Source of the DNA: Durusdinium trenchii
Lineage: Eukaryota; Sar; Dinophyceae; Suessiales; Symbiodiniaceae
Direction of reading: 5' to 3'
Length of the DNA stretch: 64,000 nucleotides
Assembly: GCA_963970005.1 (NCBI GenBank)
Contig: CAXAMN010005335.1
Coordinates: 1,231,668-1,295,667 of the forward strand
The position numbers and the translations under genes were made by a program. Below, piece by piece: positions 55,284 through 64,000 of this stretch; within the stretch, counting starts at the first letter, position 1; every line of letters begins with the position of its first letter. Under the pieces are notes generated by a model. That model made no database searches and had not been told where the DNA came from. It worked only from the letters and a program-made list of their open reading frames with translations.

Positions 55284-56180
55284 CTCCGGAGTGGATTTCG
55301 CTCAATCCATCCGTCGCCGGGCGGCCCGGATCGCACGTCACGAGCGAAGGAACCCACAGAAACTACAGGATGAAGAGATATCACAATCATATGTTTCTAG
55401 ACTGGATTGGATCCTGAATGCACGTGGTTCAGGTCGTGAATGGACTGGCTCATCCGCTGCCGGAACAGCATCCGTGCTTTGTACTGAACAGCATCCCTTC
55501 GCACTCCTTCGGCAGCGGACCAACAACCATAGACTCCCCAGGATTCTATCAAGATTCTATCACTACATGACCGCCAATCCACGAAGAGAAATGAACATCG
55601 ATCATCTTCCGGCCCTTTTTCAACACGTAGGTGTTTAAGTCGCTAGCCATGACTTCATGAGGTGAGGGACTGCCTATCGTGGTAGGTGAATATCACATGT
55701 GGTTCAGGTGAGCGGAAAAAAACCTGAGAAAACGATTCTTCAGTTGGATCCAGTATTTTGTTGCTTTCGGCTCTTCGCTTCTCCATCAGTCGATTCGCGA
55801 TTCGATGGATACATCAGTCGATTCGTGGGGACGCGTTGGAATGCTCGAAGATCGCCACCACAGCTGCGAACCGAATAGAAAACACACGTGTAGATTTCCT
55901 TGTAAAACAATGTAAAAACGCATCTAGTCGTGCGGTGGTGATGAATGATCATGAGTACAACACATGCAAATGATATATATAATATAATGACATATGTATA
56001 TATTTATATATATGACATAGTTATTCTTATGTTATTTTTATTTTTGTTATGTGTATTCTTATTAACATATGGACTTACCGTGACTTCCCAACATCCGGCT
56101 GACCTATCAACTGCGACCGCGCGAACTTCTTCATCCAAATCAAGAATGATCTATATAGATTTGTTTGTTGAAGAATGTGT

Positions 56181-56281
56181 CCCTAACGATCCACATACCT
56201 TCTCAGAAGGTACTTGGACCCTCCATGCCTGTGTAAAAGTGTCTCCAATCACCTTCTGAAAGGGTATGTGGATCCATAGGG
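56181..56281. mobile_element. Small foldback element, family C (MITE-like)
   Basis: A 101-bp unit starts CCCTAACGATCCACATACC and its far end, on the other strand, reads CCCTATGGATCCACATACCC. Pairing continues through TTCTCAGAAGGT for about 35 bp with few mismatches. No coding capacity and no second copy seen in the window. Confidence 0.65.
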
Positions 56282-56751
56282 TATGAGACTATGGAAGAAA
56301 AGGTTGAAAAATTGCTCCCTGATTCGCATCAACTGATCACACCTCTTCTCCACTGAGAACACTCCTTGAAAGAATCATGGTTACGTGCCAGTCCTGCCCC
56401 CTGGGAAGATGTTCCTCTAGAAACAGGGGGTTGACCACTTCCATGTTTGTTGGAGGAAGGGTAAACCGGTAAAGGCTCGCAAATTCGATCCACAATGAGC
56501 TGCAAAGTCAAACAGTCTTGAAATGATCCTCACAAATACATACAAAATAAAGTATAAGTGAGTGTATATAAATCTTCTAAAATAAGTAACTTAAAGCTTT
56601 CTTGGCCTCACCATGCGATTCCTCGGGACATTGACACATATTGGCGAAATTGATGCATTGCCACCTCTGTCTTCAGGACGCGGTACGCGAAAGCGGTTCA
56701 GTCGTGAACGAACTGCTTGGTGGTGTCAAAGACACCTGTTCCTAGTAGCGA

Positions 56752-56822
56752 ACCTTGTTACTACTAGTAAGGCACCTGTTACTACTAGCGTGGCACTTGT
56801 TACTACTAGCGTGGCACTTGTT
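56752..56822. repeat. 21-bp minisatellite, about three copies
   Basis: A unit TGGCACTTGTTACTACTAGC plus G is repeated, the first copies slightly diverged. It directly abuts the 3' end of the exon at 56830-56888. On the minus strand it would read (T)SATLVVT repeats if translated. Confidence 0.8.
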
Positions 56823-56829
56823 CCTGAAC

Positions 56830-56888
56830 CTTTTAACGCTGTCAATCCCAGAAACTCCGAGTTACGCTCGAGAAGATCGCGAACGCAC
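56830..56888 (-). CDS. 59-nt exon
   Basis: After a CTGCAAG|G acceptor it encodes CVRDLLERNSEFLGLTALK and ends at AAAAG|GTTCAG. Short but well bounded, phase 2 to phase 1. Confidence 0.5.
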
Positions 56889-57504
56889 CTTGCAGCCCCC
56901 AGTGACATCAAACCATAAACGATCACCTGAGAATCCGACCGAGAGCAAAAGAGCTGAAGAGCTGGAACTTCTCTGACTTCCAAGACTGAAAGTAGAGTCA
57001 CCCAGAGAGGTAGACTCGGATCAAATAAATGAGACAGGAAAACTGACTAGCTGGCTCAGGTCAGTCCCTAGCTTTCGATTTACCCTCCAATTCGTACAGA
57101 TCAATGCACCCAGATCACCAAGTGACCTGGGGTGACTCGTGCGGGGTGACCCGGTGTGAACCATGCCATGGAGCCTTTTTCGGTGCACGTTCACTGTTAG
57201 GGGGCACGAAAGAAACACAGGCGCTGCGCTGCAGCGCTTGGCTCCTTTGGCTTGTGGAACATACCCTATGGATCCACCTACCCTCCGATCGAGGGTAATG
57301 TGTTCGACGCCTACATCTGTAAGCGGTCACCAGGAGGGTCCAGCCGCACCGAACCTGAGGGTTCTCCCACCAAACCATGGAAAATTGACATGTTTGATAG
57401 ATTCCTGGTAGATCCTGATCCTGGTTGTCTCCTCATGCCTATTCTGTTATTTTTCAGTGATCAACCCGACTCACACACATGCACCAAAAACATGACATCA
57501 CTGG

Positions 57505-57552
57505 TGGAGGCCACCGCTAGTAGGTTGGAGGCCATCGCTAGTAGGTTGGACT
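57505..57552 (+). repeat. 21-bp minisatellite (EAIASR type), second locus
   Basis: Two and a half copies of the same unit as at 3181-3288 (GGTTGGAGGCCATCGCTAGTA). Confidence 0.75.
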
Positions 57553-57595
57553 CACCTACTCCAGGAGTGTCACCTACTCCGGGCCACCGGTCGAC

Positions 57596-57681
57596 CTGTC
57601 CCCACGAGGTCGAACCGAGGCGCGTCGCCAGCGCTTGCGGCAGACCCGCTCGACAGCCTCCAGGGGCGTGCCACCGGAGGC
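57596..57681 (-). CDS. 86-nt exon
   Basis: Between an ATCCAAG acceptor and a GGACAG|GTCGAC donor it encodes ASGGTPLEAVERVCRKRWRR and a basic continuation. GC-rich and protein-like; no domain recognised. Confidence 0.5.
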
Positions 57682-60600
57682 CTTGGATTCCCAAGTGACG
57701 AGCTTTCGGTAGGAAAGAGAAGGCATTGATATTTATATATATATATATACACTCCGATTCCTTGACATGGAAGAACCCCCTGTTTGTAAAGGAAGGGAGT
57801 CTTCCTCTTTGGGCCACTTTCCAATGCCACTTCCATGTTGGTGAGTCAGAGTGTGTATTATATATATACATTAATACATATATAATATATATATATATTA
57901 TATATGCATTAATATTTAATGTATTCTCATGGAGATATTTCTCATCAAAGGCACCAGCATGCACCAGCTATTGCTTGAGAGGTGCAGGCTAGGATGGGCT
58001 GCCCTCCGTCCTCCTACTGATCGAGTGAAGGGCTCAACACCAGTTGATCCATCTGGCAAGCTAGTCAGTCGAGCGAAAGGGCCAAGCTAGGCGTCCCCGA
58101 CCACTTTCTCCACCGCATGAGCTAAAAGGTTCAAATCCTGTCAGGGAGACGTGCACGAACAGAGCGGCCACAAGGAAGTATAAGGAAGTGATGTCCCAGC
58201 GTGTTTCGGGGATGCGGACGGGACATCTATGGACCGCCCACCCCTGTTTTGTGTGTTTTCGGACCACCCCTCGAGAGGGGACTGGAGATTCTCGGAAAGC
58301 TTCAAAACATCCGACGAACGCGCAGTGGAACGAAGTTAGGACATCTAAGCTAGCCTGCCTTGTTGTAGGGCAGCGCGCCCTTGAGGTATTTCTGGGACCT
58401 CAGTGTGAGTGCCCTGAAACACGATTGAATTTGGCCAATGAATGGATGAACCCATCGGAGATAAATCCCACAAAGGCATGTCGCGTGGCCAATGAATGGA
58501 TGAACCCATCAGAGATTAATCCCATAAAGACATGCCGCGTGTCTTACACTCAAACAAACATAGAAGTGACACGTGACCCCATCATGATCCCCTTGGACCG
58601 GGCTTGTCCACTTCAGTTGTTGAAGAAAGGGTCCGACATATAGCAGCAGTTGACCCCCGTCGGGGTGCTTAATGGAGGATGGGAGTTCAACTCCTGATAG
58701 ACCTGATAGAGGCCATATACACTCCTTGGAAAAAATCGTAGCTACCACGGAGTTCAAGCCACCTGCTTGGTCGGATTTCATGGTCTTCCGAACTCGCAGT
58801 GTAACCACCGACGTAACCAAGGGATGATCGCTCCTAGAGAGATCAGAACTCACGGAAGATCGAACGACCACCGCCGATACGATCGAATGATGGTTCTAAG
58901 CCAACTATTGGTTTGCAGAGATTGTTGATGTTTATAGGTGTCTCTAATTGTCCTTCAAAACTGACAGTTTCCCAAGGCCATCAATTCCTTAATCAATCCT
59001 TTTATGAAAAGACTAACTAGCTATTCCTAAACAAATGTTCAAGGTAGTAGACCAGGAAGGCCCCTGATCCTCAATATTAAATGTGCTTAAGGGTCCTCAA
59101 TTGTGCGAAGTTGTTTCCTGAAAAAATCGAGTAAATCTCAATATTCTTAAGCCTGCTTGGATGAGAACCTGAGAACCTTCTCTGTACCCTCCTTTAGTAT
59201 AGTATAAAAGGATTGCTGAGAATATCTACGTAGAACATGAGGAAGGAAAATGAAGAATTCTACTAATTGTGAATACTACAATCAATTGCAAAAGAACCCT
59301 CCCAGGAATCCACATTGGTTTTGGTGGTAGTTGGTTATAGAGGACCCCCCCCCCTTTGTCTAGAGGAGCGGGGGGCCCCCCTTACTAATCAGGATCAAAC
59401 ATTAATTTGGTGGGTTTGCACTGGATTGAACTTACCCGCCACAAATAAGTAGGTCAGAGTGGATGTATGGTAGATGACTTAGCATGCAGGTGAGCACTCC
59501 ATTGCATTCCCGTTGGATCTATGCGGTTCTTTGGCACATCAAAGTCTGCGTGCCACTCTGCTCCCATGAGGACAATCTGCACTAGGATTTGCTGAAGCCA
59601 CATTGTTTCGAAAGCACTTCCCTGACAAAGTTGCTTTGCATTGAAGCCGATACAACCTTTGCATAGACAACCCGGTGGATTGAACAGCGCGCCAGTGGCG
59701 GTGATCAAGACCCTCATGTGAGCAATTGGAAGTAAATTCCTGCATGTGTCATGTGTGTCAAGCCCTGTGAAAGTGAGAATTACAGGGGGATGTATCTCCT
59801 GTGGTGGAAATAGATGTGTTCTACCATGGAAGCTTGCCACGTCCATCTCTTGAGCACCTGGGGGTGCTAAGCGGGTACTTCTTAAAAGGCCCAGCATGCG
59901 CCTTCGCTCTACGGCGACGCTGTCAAGCGACTAAGGTTGGTTTCGCGTTCCCAGGGCGCCACCGTGCGTTGCATACACGTTCCAATTGCGTGATTGAGTC
60001 CACTTAAACATAAACACTGTCCTCATGCAGCAATGTAGGACAAGAGCTCATTCGTTTGTTCATCGGATACGTAGACATGACGCGAAGAGCATCCGTCTTC
60101 TAACAACAGAAGACATTAGATACCGAGCGTTATTACCACCCCAGCCCATCCCCCCCGTGAACGTGCATCAACTACACTTTCCTCATGTATCGTAGACAAC
60201 GACGACCAAATATAGGCCAACTACACGTGCGGTTTTCAAGGCCTTAGCATAAACAAGCACTGATTTAATTCCAATTGATTGTCAAAAAGCGTTGAACCCC
60301 ATCTGAGCCATCCTTTCCCTTAATGGTGCGTGCTTTCGGCTGGGATCCCCTGCATAGCTTTTCGGAGGGTCTTGGCAAAGGCCAAGCCCTGAAGATGGAG
60401 CCCAGGAGGAAGAAATGATTCTGCTGTGGATGTGGATGGATTTGAAGCAAGCTTGGAGGATCATTAAGGGATATATATTATATACTGTCATTGGATTTCC
60501 ATGCTGAGTGGCTGAAGCACACGAGAGCACACAACAACAACCGGCTACTAGAATACAGGTCAAATGAACCGGAAGCAGTACCAACCTACTACCAAGTACA

Positions 60601-60848
60601 TGGCACGTTTTCGTCCTTTTGGCAGCGGCATCATGAGGCATCGAGGGGTGGCACACGACATGTTCTCCCTATAGGGATAGGATAGGTCAAGACCGAGCCG
60701 GGTAGGTCAACTGGTCTCCCGATTTGGAACCCGGTAAGCCATATGATATTCATAGCTGCCTAAGACTTCGCCTCTGTATCGTCACACTTCCAACGGCCCG
60801 AACAGGTGAGGGGCCTCACCAATTTCGCCCCAAAACATCGCCCCTCAC
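57682..60848. other. Large intron or intergenic stretch
   Basis: No supported exon. It holds TA microsatellites at 57735 and 57857-57915, the 54-bp duplication at 58433-58540, C- and G-runs near 59347-59375, and a 14-bp match to the transposon TIR core at 59005-59018. Confidence 0.35.
58433..58540. repeat. 54-bp tandem duplication
   Basis: Two head-to-tail copies of a 54-bp unit beginning GGCCAATGAATGGATGAACC and ending GCGTG, differing at about six positions. Confidence 0.9.
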
Positions 60849-60902
60849 CTGGACACCAACGGCACCCGCAAAGGTCTTCCCCACGACATTCGCCACCTCC
60901 AC
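60849..60902 (-). CDS. 54-nt micro-exon
   Basis: Exactly 18 codons, VEVANVVGKTFAGAVGVQ, phase 0 at both ends, between CGTCCTCAG and a strong GTGAGG donor. A further coding-like stretch (ALEPNPKSIARTIREAFTRA) lies just upstream near 60920-61000. Confidence 0.55.
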
Positions 60903-61357
60903 CTGAGGACGATTGGGCTCCACCGGCTCGGGTGAACGCCTCACGGATGGTTCGGGCGATCGATTTTGGGTTCGGCTCGAGGGCCAGGCGAGTTAACTAA
61001 CTCATTGGAGCTGCCGAGTCGCACGCGGCGAGGAACTCGAGGAACGTTTTGGGTCTTCCAAATGGCCATCCTCAAAGTCAATAGGCCCTATTTGGATCTA
61101 TTTGGTAGACTCATCTTGCAAACCAAGGGCTTTTGGTGTGAGAGCAGCTGTGTGAATGGCAAGTGAATTTCATCCCGGACCGGAGTCCTGATTCCAAAGT
61201 GTATGTAGCAAAGGGGGGCATAGTTTAATCAGCCAGTTTGTTCGAACCCATCAAACCATGCGATCCGGGTGAAGATCCAAAATCTGAGCAGTTCAATCAG
61301 TTCTTTGAACCCATTCCCACTGTATTTGAGCCTCGCCAGCACAATGGTCCCTTCCAC

Positions 61358-61506
61358 CTTCATGCAGCCCGGCAACGTCAGCCAAGCTCCTCTTCAGAAA
61401 CTGCGGCGGCATGCTGGCGGGACAGTCCACCGTCACCCCCAAGCGGGACAGCAGGCGGATGGGCGGAGGTCCACCGCGCCTGGCCGGGGTAAGACGGACC
61501 CAGCCG
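61358..61506 (-). CDS. Exon of unknown function
   Basis: Between a TTTTCCACTTCAG acceptor and a GAAG|GTGGAA donor, 149 nt. It encodes PPPIRLLSRLGVTVDCPASM and PPQFLKRSLADVAGLHE. A good polypyrimidine tract. No domain recognised. Confidence 0.55.
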
Positions 61507-62925
61507 CTGAAGTGGAAAACGACAATGGTTGATCGCGCCCAGAACAGAGATTCAGAATGCATTGTTGATGTATTTTACATTACAGTATATATGTTATAAT
61601 GTTATATAATATTGCATGAAATCGTCCAGTCCAGCTATGCAACCATAGCTTTGGTCCGGGAGGGGGGTCGGTTTGGGATAGACCAGGGCAGGGTCGTCCC
61701 ACTTCGCTGCTTAAAAGCAGCACGCTGATGTTGGCAGCTTGAGTTGGTACAAACCACAAAGAGAATTTCTGCCCATCGGTTGGCTGCTTGGAGAGATGGG
61801 CACTGATCTAATTGGTTCTTGTTCTTTGTCCATCGCCATGGTCCTCCTCAGAGATGTGGGGAGAGACCAGCACGACCAGCACATCAAGCAGTCAGACTCG
61901 TCTGAACCATGGATGGCGCGTAAAGGTCCTCATAATCCATCGTCTGAAGCAATAACTCAAAGTATCTCGACACATCCAATGAACATCGAAGCTTCACTTT
62001 AGCTGCGTTGTTTTCGAACATTTGCATAAGGTTATGCAAGTTGCCTGTAGAAATGAGAGAATCTCAAGAGCCCAAACAGTTTTGCATGCTGGCACACATG
62101 AGTCCCCTGCCAACATTTGCTCAGTTCGAGTCAAAGAAACAGGTTCTTCCTGTTTAACCCTGAGACATTCAAACCTGAACCTCTTATAACCTGCCATCAA
62201 ATCGGTAGTTAAGTGTCTTGAAACAGGGCAGAAGACCATGAGCACCACCCCGTGTCACTTGTCAAAGGAAACATCGATGAGCAAACCCGCCATTCCTTTT
62301 TCATTTCTTCACGAATCAAAGAACCGCGTGGGAATGGGAAGAATTATATACAACTGTACAGCCTCCAAACCCAGCAGAATTGGCAAAGTGGTCATGGCTG
62401 AAAATCGGGTTTTACCTTCCCATGGGGTTTTCGACTTACAGCTGTTCTGCAAGAAAAGCTTCGGACGCCCTATGTTCAGCCACAGCCATGTAATACCTTA
62501 CCCGCCTTCTGCTTCAGTTTTGCTCCAAGTTTCTGTTTCTCAGAGCACCCGAGAGCAAAGGCAGAAACAGGCATTGAAAGCTCACAGAAATCGATGAAGT
62601 GCTGTGGGTCAGACACTCAAAGATTGTCAGAACTTTGGTGAGCTTTTAATTCAAAGCTCCTCAGAGGCTCCCTCAAGCTTTGTTCTTGATAGATTCTCCT
62701 GCACGCAAATGCACTCAGGGTCCAAATGATTCGGCCTTTGATTCATCCAACATCAGGTTCTCTCCACCCAAGCTCCCCAGACTGTTGTGGGGGTCTCAAA
62801 TCGGCGTGCCAAGCTCAGTGAAACTCTACGTATACTGAAGTCACCCAACCAAAACAATCTCTTCGCAAAGTTGAATGAAGGGGCCACGAAATGGTGCGCT
62901 AGTCTAGGGCCCTGACCGACTATGA
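61507..62925. other. Intron-like DNA
   Basis: No supported exon. A 119-codon plus-strand frame at 62238-62597 has no splice support and resembles nothing I know. Confidence 0.3.
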
Positions 62926-63234
62926 CTATTGGTGGATCTTTACATAGTCAATTGGATCCTTACGACCGGTTTGTTTCGTGGGAGTGGTCCGCTCGCTTGT
63001 TCGACGTCGAAGAGATGGGGCGCTTGTTCTGGCGCCAACGACGGGTGTCAAACATTGTAAAATAACGTATGACATACGTGTGGCCAACGACGCTGCCTTG
63101 GAGCTTGTCTGCAATAAACCAAGGAAATGTTGGCGCCGCTTCCGGATGAAGCTCTGGAGGTTCTGAAGAACAGGAGCATACCGCCTCAAAGTTGTCTGAG
63201 GCAGCACCACCCAGTCGGATGAGGATTTGGGCAT
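62926..63234 (-). CDS. Candidate exon of unknown function
   Basis: A 102-codon minus-strand frame reads VLQNLQSFIRKRRQHFLGLL and ILQCLTPVVGARTSAPSL, then a basic stretch. A second minus-strand frame is open over the same bases, and no splice pair is fixed. Confidence 0.35.
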   Translation of the reverse strand: MPKSSSDWVVLPQTTLRRYAPVLQNLQSFIRKRRQHFLGLLQTSSKAASLATRMSYVILQCLTPVVGARTSAPSLRRRTSERTTPTKQTGRKDPIDYVKIHQ

Positions 63235-63647
63235 CAGTCGAACGCCAATTGAAAAGGGGGCCCTTAATCAAGGGCCAAAAATATCCGAAAATGAAGACCT
63301 GGCCAGCGGCTTTGACACACGTATAGGGACAATGAGATTTCGGCTTTGTTTTTTTTTAGCAAGAGGTTAGGGAACTCCCTGTAGCTCTGGACGGCTCCCT
63401 GTTTAATCGAGAATATGCTATTAACCCCGGCTCCTTAGCTTCCCCCTCAGCACCAGCTAGTATCATTGTCATGGTCTTCTTCAGGTAAAATATGGTAAAA
63501 TGATCTAAACAGTCCCACATAGTCCAACCACACCAAGCTAAACTTGGAACAAGTTGGCCCCGAGATTGTTGGATAGGCAAAACAAGCAGAATCGCCCTCA
63601 AAGAGTCCTTGATGCCCAACATTGCCAAACATACAAAAAGCCAGCAC

Positions 63648-63801
63648 CAAGTTGCAAGCACGCAAAGCCCTCCAATGCTATAGTGGCCTGAATTTGCTGG
63701 CTCCAGACTTCGCAGCGGCCCTGTGAAAACTCGACGCCGCTGCAACCCAGTCGGCCCGTGCAGGACCACATGCAGGCGTCCAAGGAGGTGTCTGGGACCA
63801 C
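63648..63801 (-). CDS. Exon with PAN/Apple-like module
   Basis: Between a GTGCTAG|GTG acceptor and a TTG|GTGCTG donor, 154 nt. It encodes DTSLDACMWSCTGRLGCSGV, EFSQGRCEVWS and IALEGFACLQL. Cysteine spacing and the GCxGVEFxxGRCEVW signature match the PAN/Apple-like repeats common in dinoflagellate predicted proteins, which are usually extracellular and carbohydrate- or protein-binding. Only the C-terminal part of the module is in this exon; the remainder would lie upstream. Confidence 0.6.
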
Positions 63802-64000
63802 CTAGCACTGCTTGGTGTCCGGAACAATTCTGACTAGTGCGATGAAAGTTGGGACTTGGATGAAAGTTGGGAATCTTTCTGTTGGGGCTCATTTCCTCAC
63901 TCTCTACCAAGTGCGAGTCGGATCAGGTCGGGTCATTCTGGCTGTGTCAACGGATGTAAATCTCCATGTGTGCAAGCGAAGCCCAAGAACACATTGGGTT

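Larger units (their letters stand above)
55284..56829. other. Intron-like DNA with a foldback element
   Basis: A plus-strand frame of 139 codons at 55219-55638 overlaps the minus-strand exon and has no splice support. An AT-rich tract lies at 55970-56060 and the family C element at 56181-56281. Confidence 0.35.

Noticed and set aside
1..64000. Dinoflagellate spliced-leader relicts, tRNA, rRNA, CRISPR or bacterial operons
   Set aside because: No match to the spliced-leader core (AGCCATTTTGGCTCAAG) or its complement was noticed, and no tRNA-like, rRNA-like or regularly spaced CRISPR-like repeats were seen by eye. A covariance-model scan was not possible.

Overview
This window looks like nuclear DNA of a dinoflagellate, most likely Symbiodiniaceae. 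No host ORF is long. Coding sequence is scattered in short exons (about 50-300 nt) with AG|G acceptors and GTGAGT/GTAGGC-like donors. Nearly all well-supported exons lie on the minus strand, as expected for one-directional dinoflagellate gene arrays. N-termini rich in KRP/KKP, one PAN/Apple-like cysteine exon and many short foldback elements and minisatellites fit the same assignment. Nothing bacterial was seen: no operons, rRNA, tRNA or CRISPR.

Layout. 1-7.3 kb: intron and repeat DNA, a K/E-rich decayed ORF and two exons of an unknown minus-strand gene. 7.34-26.8 kb: about 17 minus-strand exons of one or more unknown genes, rich in charged coiled coil and ending at a stop at 7342. 27.95-35.1 kb: exons of a second minus-strand gene ending at 27952. 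35.6-36.0 kb: CT microsatellites. 36.6-37.86 kb: an AT-rich, frameshifted plus-strand fossil of a DNA polymerase B C-terminus fused to an SF1-type helicase. 37.916-54.904 kb: a 17-kb mobile element. 55.15-63.8 kb: more minus-strand host exons, the last with a PAN/Apple-like module.

The main discovery is the 17-kb element. It is bounded by 53-bp terminal inverted repeats (46 of 53 positions identical), and every coding exon inside reads leftwards, starting about 107 bp inside the right repeat. In order of transcription it carries: (1) a spliced protein resembling the DUF7869 / RNase H-fold transposase-like family, with acidic motifs in QDGMDQAK, QQDN and HSHDDVDQ contexts; (2) a spliced cytosine-5 DNA methyltransferase with motifs I, II, IV, VI, VIII and a C-terminal FIGNAP motif, whose exon phases can mostly be matched; (3) a lysine-tailed unknown protein or series of exons ending in a GIY-YIG-like nuclease domain; (4) an unknown multi-exon gene containing a 44-nt intron; (5) an RGG-box exon and a terminal exon whose C-terminus loosely resembles a methyl-CpG-binding fold. 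I infer a DNA transposon carrying its own epigenetic toolkit: transposase, methyltransferase, nuclease and possible methyl-DNA reader. It probably sits within a host intron.

Limits: exon joins come from splice consensus and phase by eye, no transcript or database search was possible, and family names rest on motif recognition.
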